DNA from: Sequoia sempervirens
Taxonomy: Eukaryota; Streptophyta; Pinopsida; Cupressales; Cupressaceae
Assembly (NCBI GenBank): GCA_007258455.2
Contig: VDFB02252616.1
Location: forward strand, 116,328,128-116,392,127
DNA length: 64,000 nt
Direction: 5' to 3'
Part shown: positions 22,701 through 34,599 of the stretch, piece by piece
Layout: the number at the start of each line of letters is the position of its first letter
Position numbering within the stretch: position 1 is the first letter of the stretch
Notes under the pieces: model-generated
The model's database searches: none
Told to the model about the DNA's origin: nothing
What the model saw: only the letters and a program-made list of their open reading frames with translations
Program-made: the position numbers and the translations under genes

Positions 22701-23028
22701 ATTACATCCAAATTTTGAATTCTGGGAAATTATATACAGTAAATAGATTGATGGTTGTTTGGATAGTGAAATTGGCTCTCTTACAAATTAACTGAAATAT
22801 CTAGAAGGATTATTTTAATTAAAGAGGATTTTGTGGTTATTTTTGTAACAATGATTGTACAGTGTAGCTAGCTTTGTATTTTCATTCAAGCTACAAGTCA
22901 TCAAAATCAAGCACATACCAAGAAGATGGTACTGTACTTCAAACCCTCAACCTCACTTATTTTAGCTTGCTTACATGGGGATATTAAAGAAGTTGCTAAA
23001 AAATTAATATATATCATTTTTTGTTTGT
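22701..23028. other. Flank between the LARD-like element and the proteinase exons
   Basis: AT-rich sequence with no supported gene. It does not continue the chromovirus gag that should lie upstream of 14117, so there is no sign that the LARD-like element inserted into that element. It may be intron or upstream flank of the proteinase pseudogene. Confidence 0.4.
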
Positions 23029-23349
23029 GAAGGAGAATCTTGTGAGATTCAATATGGCAGTGGATCAATATCCGGTTTATTAAGTAAAGATGATGTCACA
23101 GTTGGAAAACTTATTGTGAAACATCAGGTTAGTAATTTTTGGATGTTAAGGCTTCTCAGTTGGATATCAAAGATCTTTTCTCATCAATTTAATTTGGAAT
23201 TTATGTATAAATGGATTCTTCCATGGTGTAGGTCTTTACTCAAAAAACACATGAACTAGGGTTGACATTTTTGTTTTCTAATTAAGTCTGATGGCATTCT
23301 TGGGCTTGGTTTCCAGGAAATTTTTGTTGATAATGTTGTTCCAATCTGG
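23029..23349 (+). pseudogene. Two exons of a phytepsin-like aspartic proteinase (A1 family)
   Basis: The first piece, 23029-23127, reads CEIQYGSGSISGLLSKDDVT and VGKLIVKHQ, the conserved flap region of plant vacuolar aspartic proteinases (phytepsin, cathepsin D-like; the Tyr-Gly-Ser/Thr-Gly flap is visible). It ends at a GT donor. A 104-bp intron (23128-23231) ends in AG, and the next piece reads VFTQKTHELGLTFLF and then, after a frameshift and stop, SDGILGLGFQEIFVDNVVPI. That is the family's strand around FDGILGLG, ending in Trp before another GT. The exon breaks fall where I recall plant genes having introns, so this is a genomic fragment, not a retrocopy. Both catalytic Asp regions and the plant-specific insert are absent. 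No further exon is seen downstream to 24100. Confidence 0.8.
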
Positions 23350-24109
23350 TTAGTGTTGATAGCCTTCATTCTATAATTTCAACTTCATTCTATAATCTGA
23401 GCATATCACCTTTCTTAATCTTAGAACAAGGTTTTGAAATCAAGGGTTCAATATGCATATTTCAAGCCTATGTTGAACACTCTGTTTAAGGAATTTGTTG
23501 ACAAGACTACAATTTTTTAATTGATTTATCTTTCTGTTGTGTTTGGAATTTTATAAACTTACAATATACAATGCACTTTTATTCTTTTTGAATTGAGACT
23601 AATAGTAATTTTGTTGGTTGTATTGAGGCATAACTTCATTCATGGAAAAAAAGGCAGCACCTTATTGCTCATATCAAATGGCACATTGCATATAAAGGAG
23701 GAAATATTATAGCTAGGTTATTGTTGACTGCATTAAAGGAGAGAGCCTCATATATGGGACATGATCAACACTCTCCTTCTTGGATTCTACACATTACAGC
23801 TTGCTCTAGGAAGATTTCCCACATTGTAGAAGTTTTAAGAGATGAAAGGGGCATGTACTCGCATTGAAGGGCTTCAAGCATGTGATTCCATCATTGAAGA
23901 AGTTTTTTGGAGAAGTTTCTTTCTTACAGTCATTTATGCACAATATTGTAACTTAGATTTTCATTCTTATGACTAAAAATAACAATTGTAATACTTTGTT
24001 TCTAAGCTGCAATTAGAACACCTTTCTTTTATTAATAAAGTTCATCGATTTTTCCTTCTCAATGGTTGTCTTATTGTGTGCAATTGATGATTGATGTGTA
24101 TTTATGTTT
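23350..24109. other. Flank of the proteinase fragment, no further exon found
   Basis: AT-rich and without a supportable gene. I looked for the next conserved phytepsin block after the VPIW region and did not see it. An AATAAAG at about 24035 is the only processing-like signal. Confidence 0.35.
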
Positions 24110-24129
24110 TTAATCCTTAAATCCTCAAA

Positions 24130-24560
24130 TATCAGTCAATTAAAATGACTAACTATACTACTAATTGACATTAATTAATAATTACATTTACTAAATATAC
24201 TACCAATTGACAAAAATCAGTGAACAGTGAATAAAAATGACTAAATATGTGACTAGTTAACAACAATCAATGAATAAATATATAAGTGAATAAAAAAATG
24301 ACTAAATAAGTGACCAAATTACAACAATCAATGACTAAATAAACAACTAAATAAGTGACTAGTTAAATATATCAGTGAATAAAAAATGACTAAATAAGTG
24401 ACCAAATTACAACAATCAATGACTAAATCAACAACTAAATATATCAATGGAAAAAAATGACTAAATAAGTGACCAAATTACAACAATGAATGACTAAATC
24501 GATGAATAAATACACTACCAAATCGATCAATAAAAACAACCAATAAATGACTAAAAATGG
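24130..24560. repeat. AT-rich minisatellite around TGACTAAATAAGTGACC
   Basis: Imperfect copies of a block containing TGACTAAATAAGTGACCAAA and TTACAACAATCAATGACTAA recur at about 24298, 24388 and 24460, mixed with shorter variants. It lies just inside the CACTA-like terminus, as subterminal repeats of such elements do. Confidence 0.65.
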
Positions 24561-24691
24561 TTTAGTCATCAATCTGGTCGTGTTATATATGACTGGCAAA
24601 AAACTACTAAAGGTCACGTGACCAAGTTCAATCATTTATAAGTAGTTTTTAGTAGCTTTTTCAATCATATATTATTGTTTTTGTACTAGTG
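24560..24691. mobile_element. Terminus of a CACTA-like DNA transposon
   Basis: The sequence ends TTTTTGTACTAGTG at 24691, which on the other strand is CACTAGTACAAAAA, the form of CACTA (En/Spm) termini. Just inside are AAAAAACTACTAAA and its approximate inverse AGTAGTTTTTAGTAG, and a perfect 12-bp palindrome GGTCACGTGACC at 24612-24623. The opposite terminus was not found within the window, and no transposase is visible, so only one end is called. Confidence 0.45.
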
Positions 24692-25116
24692 GTAGGTGTG
24701 CTTTCAGCCAATTGAGTGTGGGGGAAAGCAAAAGGAAGAACTATTGGTGAAAAATTTGAGATGTCATGTATGACCTGAGACGAAAAAGGATTGATCATTG
24801 GGTAAAGGAGGCAGTAGGTGGGAATAAAGGCATATGCCTGGAAGTAAGCAAAGGCGATGAGACTTGTAGCATAAGTGGTTCTTTATTTATGACTTGTGCC
24901 TCAGATAAAGCAATCAAAATGTCAATCATTGTTGTGGCAGAAGACACTCATTCGATCTGCAGGGTCTCCAAATGAGGCTTACTATCAAATATAGTTGGGG
25001 TATGTTAAGGATACACAAATCAGAATTAGCGAATGGGGGATTTTGTTTTGCAGGTGAGGGGCAGTAGCTACAAATGATGCAGTGGAAGAAAGAATGGTAG
25101 GCACGAAACTTACCTA

Positions 25117-27002
25117 GATCATGGGCACCAAAGAAACTTGCAGAGCGAATTCCACCTCTTCTTCTCTTTTTTCCAGGGAGCTCGGCCCACCCAAGTTGTA
25201 GATTCTACTTCTCTCCATAGGGGGTACACTAGTTACTTCAGATTCTCCGGTAACTAACCTCGATGAACCTTGAGCCTTTTGAACTATGAAATATTCTCTT
25301 GAAGACTGTCGGGTCCGTTTACACTTTTTCAGAATGTTGACGAAAGATGAGATATGTGACTCCTTGTGTTGCGATACCTTTTCCTTACCCTTTCCTGCTT
25401 CAGCTGCTTGAAGTGGTTGATCAGAACCTAGTGCATGCTCCTATTCAAGCCCCCGATCGGATGTTGGGTTGGAATTGGATCCAACCTCCTTATCATAAAT
25501 CTCATCAATGTGCTCATTAGTTTTAACAATTTCCTATAAGGAGCCTAGCTACCTGATTTCCTGTCAATACCTCCAGAAATCGGCCACCTTTCTTTCCAAC
25601 CACCCTAGATTCTTTAATTATGTTTTGAGATATTTTTCCATGAGGGTACTTTTTCAATATTCTTCCATAGCTGAGTAGAAGGAGAGCTATAGGGGCCGCA
25701 CAAATGGTATGAAAACTAGGTCAACATAGACCTCTAACCTTTCCTCAACTGAGTTTCTCCTTTCCTCCCAATATGGTTGATTTTCATGTTTGAATGATAG
25801 ATTCCCATTCAGATTGTATTTCCATTTATCGCAAATGAGAACAAGGCCAAGATAGGCCAACTTGTTGGTTAAAACATCTTGCTCCTTCTTACAAGCGTTA
25901 CTTTGATTTTGGCAATAGTGAGGGGAATTGAGTGAATCTGGTTCTTGTGTCTCTTGGCACCATAAGCATTGTCTACAATTTTTACTTGATGGCATATCTC
26001 TAGGGCAAGTGTCATTTCTATAATAAATTTTGACAGTCTAAAGGGCTTCTCTATAAACCCATGGCATCTAATAAAATTAAAATCAACCCCCATAAAATAA
26101 TCTAGTGGGGTTTGGTGATTCTTTATCCATTCTAAATCCCCAGTAGAAAGCCTACATAGAGGTTGCTAGGATAAATCTTGAAGCACAGGTTGCAAGAAAT
26201 AGTCAATAAATGCATAATAATTCCATGTGCTTGAAAGCACATGGGTCCAGACTAAAGTTGGCTTATATAACTCCGATGCATCAAAAATAGTTAGCAGAAA
26301 ATGACTACTAATGAACCTATGGTTTTGATGTAAAATCAAATGTACCAAAAAGAGGAGTACCTGAACTTGAAGGAATGGTTATATCTACTCAATTATTGAA
26401 GCATACTATCTATGATTGCTTCAGTGAAGTTGAATCGCTTCTTACTCTTTTCTTTCTTCAACATGAAAGCCAGACCCATCTAGTATTTGAGAACCTCGTC
26501 ATCCCTTTCTAAGTTGTATATGAAGGCTAGCATTGAAAAGACAACTTGTAAGTTTGAATGAAACTGGTTAAATGACAACAGGAAGACAATTTCTCCATTG
26601 TTAAGCTTCTTGTTTATTTCATCCCTATATAATTTCAACTTATCTTTTCTTCTTTCCCAAAATTCTTCCATGCCTCTTCACGAGAATTTCTTGGCTGCCA
26701 TGTTTGAATAAATGCACAACATATCCCTAATAGTTGTCACATTGATGGTGATTTTTAGCTTGTTACCAATTATAACCCTGGTGCCTTCATCTAGCTTCTC
26801 TGCACATATGTCTATTAGCTTTGGGTATAGATGCATGGAGGGAAACATGTATTGTGGTAGACCATAATGCCAGAGTTTTACTGCAAGACCTTTGGTCAGC
26901 CTTGTGGAAATCATTCTCTACGATGCCCCTTCTCAAAGCCTCTTATGGTTTGTACGCAACTTGGGGTCGAAGATGTAGAACCCAAATCCTAGACCTGCAC
27001 AA
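25117..27002 (-). pseudogene. Decayed unrecognised protein-coding frame C
   Basis: Minus-strand coding sequence can be followed for about 1.9 kb with several stops and a few frame changes. It opens with a good 3' splice site (TTGTGTTTGTGCAG) at about 27003, then GFGFYIFDPKLR, then GLAVKLWHYGLPQYMFPSMH, TRVIIGNKLKITINVTTIRD, FWERRKDKLKLYRDEINKK, and further on GVDFNFIRCHGFIEKPFRLS. The last 140 residues (from about 25540) are hydrophilic and Ser/Lys-rich (AGKGKEKVSQHKESHISSF) and end at TAG near 25118. I do not recognise the family. The helical, Trp/Phe-rich middle resembles frame A in style. The intron-like start would be unusual for a simple retroelement gag. Confidence 0.5.
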
Positions 27003-29989
27003 ACACAAGAAATAAACACATCATTAGATCAATATGCAAGTGAGAATCAAGATTCCCCATGAAATCTATTTAAATTGCAAAGAATAAGAAATGAGATAAA
27101 GAACATAAGCAAACATAAACAAAAGCTATCAAATCCTTTTCAATGTAAAGAAAAGTCTTGATCCCATGGGGGAATTGGTGTCAATTTGATGTGGAAATTG
27201 GCCCTTTCCCAACTCCTATGCAAGCTTTGTGTTGATTTGGTGAAGATGTGATCCACTTTGGTAGAATTCCTGCATAACCTAGCTACAAACTTGATAAAAT
27301 TGATGAAAACGGTGATTCTTGAAGATGAAATTGAGTATAATAAGTTTGCTCAAATTGTGGATGATAAAAATGAGGAGAGAAGCCTCTTATTTATAGTAAG
27401 ACAAGATGGAGGAATGAGAAAAATGGAGCAATGTAGTATCATTCAACATCCAATGGGAAAGTGCCACTTGTCAAGATGTGAATGGAGGAAGCTTGAGCAC
27501 ATTTTGATGAATGTGCACAATAAATGAAATTAGGTGGAATTTGAAAATCATGAAATGACATGTAAGAGGGAAAAGGAATGAATTAAATGCCACTTGGCTC
27601 AATGCACAAGGACATGTAAGAGGGAATGAATGTCTTGTTGGAAGGAAAAATCCAATTGGACGGATTTTCAAACTTGGAGGAATATTCCCCTAAAGATGCC
27701 AAGTTGAAAGAAAATAGGGATTTAATAAATCCATTAAATGTATTTTCATGTGCAAGTGGAAAAATCTAGAGAAATTGAATGATTAGGATTAAATTAATCA
27801 AGGTTTAATTAATTTAATAAGGGATTAGATGATGCGACCATTTGATTTAGATTTTTGGGTTGATTTAAATCAAAGTTAAGAGGAGAATGATTTAGATTTA
27901 ATTAAATAAGGATTTGATTTATTTAATTAAAGAGGGATGATGATGTTAGATTAAATCAAATAAGGTTTAATTTATTTAATTTGATAAGATGACTTTAGAG
28001 ATTTAATCAAATAAAATGAATTATTTAATTAAATAGAGACTAGAGGGTTAATTAAATAACTTTGATTTATTTAATTAACAAGAGAGAATGACTTAATCAA
28101 ATAAATGATGATTTATTTAATTAAGGGACAAAGAGTGATGATTAGCTACGAAGATGATTTAGGATGAAATGGTGTTAGTAATCAGGATCAAGTGCATGTA
28201 CATTTTACGTGTCTACAGAAAATATTATCTGTGAAATCCTTGATCGCCTCATTTTTGATGTGGTTGCCTAGCTTTATGATCTTGGTATGAGGAAAACTCC
28301 ATTCTTATGGCGTTGAGGCATTGGCATAAGAGACATCTCCAAATACGTTAACATAGCCTAGCTAAGAAAGTAGAACTTTAGTATTTCGACCCGAAGATGA
28401 CACCTCAGCCATTTTGTGTTCCTGATAGAATGTTGTAGATTCAACTCTCAGAGAAGCTTTTACTCAAGGGTTTACAATTAGAATTTTTTTTCTTTTTGCT
28501 CATTCGATTTTCAAATGCACATGCAGTAAATGTGTTATTGTTATTGATAGCTCTTTAAGTGCTTCCAACAGGGCAATACGTGTGGAGTAGGGGTCCATTC
28601 TTCTTAGAAATGCCAACCTCACTATAAGAATGAAATTAGTACATTACTTGTTTTGACCTTGGAGAAAGATAGCCTAGAGCAGTGGGAAGTGTGTTTAAAA
28701 AAGATTTGCATTAATTAAGTAGGAGGTTGCTTTAAAAAATGTCTTTTCACATGAGCGAGTTTGCTAGCATCCATGAAGGTGATGAACACATGGCAACAGG
28801 TCATATATACGAGCATTAATTTCCAACATCTAAATTAATTCTTCAAGACTTTGCAAAATCTCCTTTGTATGATTTTCCCTTCAATCCTTACTGCCAACTT
28901 ACATTTTTTTTCATTGTTCAACGGGGAAAATTTTTCTGTTCACAGGCTTTTTTGGATCACACTTTTCTATAATTAGTATTCCCATCTTGCAAGAATAGTC
29001 ATTAAGTTTGTGTTAAGTTGGAAAGTTTCTTCCACTGTGTTTTTTGAGTTTGGTAAATTTTTTGTTGCATCATGAGCGATTTGGGCACTCCGATTCAGCT
29101 TTGGGGCTAAAAACTGCAAGGCTCCTTTGTGGAGGAGGTTAGCAATGATAGGATCAAATGCCTTCTATGGATGAAGAGCTGCCTGATTTTTGTGGCATTC
29201 AAATGGGTCTTAGGGAGGAATTACGTGAAGGAGTTGAACCAGCCCCACTGCAACACCAACATTATCTCTTGGTTTGTGGCCTCGCTACTCGACCTGGGCA
29301 TTTCCAAACCATGGATAATCGCACTTTGCCGAGAAATGTTCAATTCAACGTATTTGGATAGGCTGGATGGAATTGTTCAGGTGGTTTCCCCCGTTGTTGG
29401 CATTTTGTCTACAATAGACCTACATAGACACGTCGACAACATAGAGGTGGTGCCATGGTTTCCCTTCCTTTTGGATTTTTGGACCATGTACCTTGAGCAC
29501 CACTACTAGCAATCTAGACTTATGGCCTCCTTCCTCCTAAAGATGAATAATGTGGAGCTAATCAATGATGTCGAATGTATCACCTCTTTCGAGAGCCTGG
29601 GCCCTAGTGTGGAGGATTGATGCATGTGCAATGTTCATGCACCTCTGTGATGAAAACCCTGTTGGCGTTTGCTTGAGAACTAAAAAAAAATCTACATTTT
29701 TTATCATTGCTATTCTAGAGGTCGAATTTCCATGCTATTATGTAATGCCTCCAATTTTGACTTGTAATGATGAATCTCTTTTTGGATTTTTGAGGGAGAA
29801 GATTTTCAAGATTTTTTCTAAGCTTTAAGCTCAAACACTCCATACTATATGTAACAAATTTCTCATGAATATAATATAGTTCTTTTGTGTTAGCACTTGT
29901 TTTATACACAAAATGCTTATTTACAAAAATTTACAAATGGTACATAAGGAAATTTTTTAATGAACTATGATTATTTAATTAAAAGGTTT
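27003..29989. other. Mostly non-coding stretch with one doubtful frame
   Basis: No gene can be supported. Between 27770 and 28140 the sequence is dominated by words like TTAATTAAATAA in both orientations. A plus-strand frame at 29129-29509 (126 codons, VGILSTIDLHRHVDNIEVVP) and another at 29565-29828 may be remnants of one old coding region, but alternative frames there are almost equally open and no family is recognised. The 3' LTR of the Tat-like element should lie in this region; I could not match it to the 5' LTR side. Confidence 0.35.
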
Positions 29990-31143
29990 TAGATGAATAC
30001 CATTTACTAGTATTTCCAAAATATTTCTATCCATATCTTGTAGTTAATATGCATTACTAGCTTTGCATCTGTAAATGTGGAAGGGACCCTTCCATAGAGA
30101 AGCAAATTTGGCATGCTTCCCTAGTTTCATAGCTCATTCGACAAATTTTAGCACAAGACTCCCCTCCCTAAAACATGGGTCAAAGGAATTCTTGTCAAAC
30201 CATAATTTGACTACTTGCTAGCATTTAATCATGGCGTCAAACACCTTTTCTATTTTTATTTGAGGTTTAATAATTCAACAAGCCTTACTTCCATCCCGAT
30301 GTCTTCCTCGACCTCTAAGGATTTTAGCAATTGCAGCGTTGGGATCTCCATTGAAATGGGTAGGACTACTTCCTTTCCATACACCAACTCATAGGGAGAG
30401 GCCTTTAGAATTTTCTTAGGAGTAATGTGGTCCACCCACAAGGCTGGGCACAGATTCCTATGCCATTCCTTTTGATGCTCCGACTCAATACACTTTATTA
30501 GCTTGATCAGGTTCTTGTTGGTGGATTCCACCAATCCATTCCCTTGCAAGTAATAGTTCAATGAAGTCTTGAGGTATACCTCATTTTTTAGGGACAAGTC
30601 CGTCATCCCAAAACCTACAAAGGCTCGTGAATTATCCAAGATGATAATATTTGGAGAAGCAAACCTTGCCACGAATTCCTCAAGAAAGTTGACAATTTTT
30701 TCCTCTGTAGCATTCTTCATAGGAACTGCCTCCATCCACCTTGTAAAATAATCAGTAGCCATGAGAATTCATTTATGCCCCGAGCTAGATATGGGATTTA
30801 TCATCCCAATAAAATCTAACCCCCATTGTGTGAAGGGTTCTTCAATCATGATCAGATTCAACGACATGACATAGTTCTTCTGCTTGCTGACAAATTATTG
30901 GAACTGAGTGCATTTTCTCATTAGACGGTAAGATTTAGAGAAAAATGTAGGCCAATAGTAGCATGCCCACATGATTTTTAAGGTGGTGGTCTTGGCGGAG
31001 AAATTCCTGCCTTCTGGGTTGCTATGGAATTCATTCAGAATTCTCTTGGCGTGTGGCTTGTCCACACAATGGAGGAGGAATCCATCATAATTTCTTTTAA
31101 ATAGAATGCCTTCGACCAGTATGTATCTGACACCTTGAAGCAT
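29990..31143 (-). pseudogene. Integrase of the Tat-like element
   Basis: The N-terminal zinc-binding part (31143-30895) has EFHSNPEGRN and YYWPTFF and ends RKCTQFQ, so the second Cys of the HHCC pair is lost. The core (30762-30256) retains all three acidic positions: Asp in MATDYFTRWMEAVPM, Asp in NIIILDNSRAFVGFG, and Glu in NGLVESTNKNLIK. It goes on to PYELVYGKEVVLP. After a stop near 30256 the C-terminal domain can be read down to about 29990 with WFDKNSFDP, REGSLVLKF and SLWKGPFHIYR, the GPF/Y module of gypsy integrases. The order and length are normal. Confidence 0.85.
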
Positions 31144-31489
31144 GTAGTATCTTCTCTTGTGTGGTGGGATGTTGAGTGGGTATCGATCGATCTACATGAA
31201 TCTCATTCGATCACCCACCTAGGACTCATTTGATTCGAATTGATTTGCATAGACCTGGTCGGCCTCCTCTTCTTCCTTGGGGTCGAGCTCTTGCATGAGG
31301 TATTCACATAGGCCTCTTCTTCTGACCAATTTTTTTGGTCAAATATCGACATCATACTCCAGGATCTTAATGATCCAGTTCACCCTTTTCTCTGTGATCT
31401 CACCTTCTGTGATGTATTCCCTAACACTGGGATGGCCGATGAGGACTGTAATTTTGTTGTCTGAAACCAAATGTTAGAATTTTTTAAGG

Positions 31490-32530
31490 CTTTTGACAAT
31501 GGAAAAGGCTTTCTTTTCTATAAAATTATATCTGGTTTCGTACCCTTTTAGGTATTTGAAGTGAAAAGAAATGGGATGCTCTTCGCTCCCTCCTTGTCCT
31601 TTTGCATGAGCACAAAGGCTATGTTGTGTTGGCTGCTATAAACATATAGTAGGAAGTCTTTAGAAAATTCTAAGTTTGCTAACACCGAACTTGTGGAAAT
31701 GGTCTCTTTAATCCTTTTGAAGGTGATTTTTCCTTCCTGGCTCCACTTGAATGCTAATCCTTTCTTTAGCATCAACGTGATAGATCTCACAATTCCTACG
31801 AAATCTAAAATGAATTGGCTGACAAATTTAATCTTCCCCAAGAAAGACTGTAACCCTTTATGGTTAACAGGTAGAGGTAGTTTTGTTATAGAATTTACCC
31901 TTTCGAGATCTATGGCTATTCCTTCTTTAAATACCATGAAGCCAAGAAATTTTCCTTATGGTACTTCGAATACACATTTCTTGGGATTTAAAGAAATCCT
32001 GAACTATTGGAACTTCTGGTAAACCATTTCCAAATGATCAAAATTATCATCTTTTCATTTTGAAAATATAGTCAGGTCATCTAGATAAATTAGGATGATC
32101 TTGTTGATCAATCCTTTAAAAGTGATATCCATTGCACGTTGAAAGGTGACACCCGCATTGTAGAGGCCAAAGGGAATTTTTGCATACACAAACATCCCCC
32201 ACTTGGTAGTGAACATTGTTTTGTGTTGATCCTCCTCCTTCACATAGACTTGGTTGTAGTCCAAAAAACCATCGAGTAATGAAAAAAATTCTGACCCAAC
32301 CACGGTTTGTAAGATTTGATCCATTGAGGGCAAAGGGTAATGGTTCTTTAATGATGCTTTATTCAAGTCTTGAAATTCCACACAAAGTTGTATGTTTCCA
32401 TTCTTTTTTCGGACTGAGCCTAGATTGGATACCTAGGTGGAGTACTTAATCGGGTATATAATCTTTGACTCGATCAACTTTGTAAGCTCCTATGCCATTA
32501 ACACTTCCACCTTTAGGTTGACCGGTCTTT
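31490..32530 (-). pseudogene. Reverse transcriptase and original RNase H of the Tat-like element
   Basis: The RT is readable in 32381-32055: MEFQDLNKASLKNHYPLPSM, FFSLLDGFLDYNQVYVK, KIPFGLYNAGVTFQRAMD and the catalytic IYLDDLTIFSK. After a frame change the thumb/connection (GLQSFLGKIKFVSQFILDFV) and the start of RNase H follow in 31937-31548. The first RNase H Asp appears to be missing: the strand reads FLLYVYSSQHNIAFVLMQ where active enzymes have an Asp after the hydrophobic run. Loss of this activity would fit the presence of a second RNase H upstream. The frame ends at 31548, and little of the RNase H C-terminus can be read. Confidence 0.82.
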
Positions 32531-32537
32531 TCTTTTG

Positions 32538-32777
32538 TCAGATGGACTTGGATCCCTCGACCAAGTCAATAGTGTGTTGGATTATGCTAGGATCATATCC
32601 TTTGAGATCATCGTAGGTCCATGCCATGACCTCGTTGTATTTAGCGCACAAGTCTTTTAGCCTCTCCTTTTCCTCTTGTGGTACACTCTTCCTAACCTTG
32701 TTTTTCTTTCCATCTCTGACGTTGAGGTCCTCATAGTCCTCCTCATCGACTGCAAATCCCCACTTACTATTTCTCAC
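32538..32777 (-). pseudogene. Linker before RT in the Tat-like element
   Basis: 80 codons with NKVRKSVPQEEKERLKDLCA, MAWTYDDLKGYDPSIIQHTI and LVEGSKSI. This is the conserved lead-in to gypsy RT (the DxxAWxYDDL and IIQH motifs). It connects the extra RNase H to RT on the same strand and shows that the two belong to one polyprotein. Confidence 0.75.
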
Positions 32778-33059
32778 ATCCTTACAGTCAAAGAGATTCT
32801 AGAGAGTTATTAAGCCTCGTGAGAGCTTATTACCTTTAAGTTGGATCACATGTTCCTTACCAACCTCTTTGGATATGGTTTGTGGTTGATAAAAAAAAAT
32901 TCACGTCTATTGCAAGAAGGTTGAAATTTGAGCATCGTCTTCGAAGACTTGTTAGTTTTGGTCATTGTCAGGGATAGTTGATCAGAAGATGGTATGAACT
33001 ATGTGTTGGTTCTCGATTGATTTGGGGATTGGCTCAAATTGCAAGCCAATCAAATCCAT

Positions 33060-33494
33060 TCTATATACGATAGAATTTTGAGACCTCGAGATGACTTGGA
33101 TGTTAAAAGCTTTGAACCATTCGATTAGGTCACATACCCTATGCCAATAGGACTACATTCTCATATTTTTGGAAATCACCTGTCCTCAGATCTGGCTTAC
33201 AACCAAATCAGAATCTCTAAATACCTATATCCTTTTTATGCCCATTAGTTATGCTAGAGCTAGATCGTGAACCAATCCTTCATATTCGACATCATTGTTT
33301 GAACATGAGAATTGAAAGTGGAAAGCTCTAAGGGTCTTTGACCTGGTTGGAGATACAAGGTGGATGTCGTCTCTAGAGTTATTTTTGCACTTGGATCCAT
33401 CAAAATGTAGTGTCCATAAACTTTTGGTTCCTGATTCACTTGGTTTCTCTTGCTTTTTTACCAATTTTGGGAGGGCTTGGTCCTCATTGAACAT
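33060..33494 (-). pseudogene. Extra (archaeal-type) RNase H domain located before RT
   Basis: The frame 33494-33249 reads LWTLHFDGSKCKNNSRDDIH and CSNNDVEYEGLVHDLALA, the first Asp and the Glu helix of RNase H. After a stop, LMGIKRIQVFRDSDLVVSQI gives the third acidic residue (DSDLVV), and VISRSQNSIVYRMDLIGLQF marks the end of the domain. The last active-site Asp (usually RSQNxxAD) is not preserved in this copy. Archaeal-type RNase H domains were acquired by the Tat group of plant gypsy elements. Here it lies between protease and RT, not next to integrase. Confidence 0.8.
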
Positions 33495-33739
33495 TACATA
33501 AGTGCCTAGGTCGATAGCATAAAAGTTCCCAAAAGGGTCAGAATCAATGAATTGGTTGAGCAGGACCTCTTCTTCGAGGGTCCAATCACTTATGGCCTTT
33601 TATTCTTCTAGCATTTCTATGCAATACATATCCTTTTTGGAAAAGGAGGTATTATCTACTTCAAAACTTAGCATTGCATCCTCCACGATGTGTTTGGGGT
33701 GCAAAGGATTAGATAGGATCTTCATCTTTGCCCCGTTCT

Positions 33740-34346
33740 TGGTTCATAATATTAAGTGGGATCAGTCAAGTGCTAGGTATCCACCAAGATTTTCTTTAAA
33801 ATCCCTTAATAGGCACATTCCGAAGATGGGGGGAATGTCAATTATGATCACTTCCTGGGTAATGATTTGGCTTAGAGAAGAAAACAAGGTCAAAGAGAGG
33901 TCTTTAATGCGACCAATGGTTGAGACCTTCTTTCCATCTAGCTGCATAATTCCCTCGTCAAGGGGCTCATATTTCAAGTTTAGAGCATTGGCAACTAGCT
34001 TGGGCATGACTGTGGTATTGGCCCCTGAATCTATCATATTATTATGTAGTAACTTATCTCCTAGGATAAGTGTCAAGAAGAAGGGAGTGGTATTTGGCCT
34101 ACTTACCTCTTTCACTTTTTCTTTGTTTGTTGTATTCACATATGATGCAGCTCTTGATGATTGGGGGTTTGATGTGGCCATTTTTACTTTATCTTGATTG
34201 TGCGATGGGACTGTATCTATCTGTGGAATTTGTTTTTCATTATTCAACACCTCTTTGAGAAAGGTCTTCTGCTCTAATATTGATAGGACATCCCACAAAG
34301 ATAGGTTGGTGGGAGATTTCTTCAATTGTTCCACCACATTAAGCAT
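33740..34346 (-). pseudogene. Aspartic protease of the Tat-like element
   Basis: A 194-codon frame. The first 90 residues are gag C-terminal linker (LSLWDVLSILEQKTFLKEVL). The retropepsin core follows with LILGDKLLHNNMIDSGANTT and VMPKLVANALNLKYEPLDEG: the active-site DSGA is intact. VIIIDIPPIFGMCLLRDF gives the second half (normally ILGRPW-like), where MCLLRDF replaces the Gly-Arg motif. The frame is open, so it is one of the better preserved parts. Confidence 0.82.
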
Positions 34347-34599
34347 TCTAATTGGCAGGAGCTTTGGTTTAAATCAGGGCACTTCCCTTGCCTTTGGGAA
34401 AGGCCGGTCTGCTGCTGGCAGGCTTGGGACCTTATCCATGTCTTTTGGTGGACATGGTTGATCCTGTGACTATTGGGTTGGTCGTATGTATGGAGCCTAT
34501 TGTAGTTGTGGTTGTGACCATTGTGGTTGCAACCGTTGAGGAGTTTGTTACACATATTCCTTGATAAGTATTCTTTTTGATCGAGTATTATAATTTGAT

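Noticed and set aside
29849..29858. TGTTACA (minus strand) as the start of the Tat-like 3' LTR
   Set aside because: No polypurine tract precedes it and no sequence matching the 5' LTR side follows, so the LTR start cannot be placed there.
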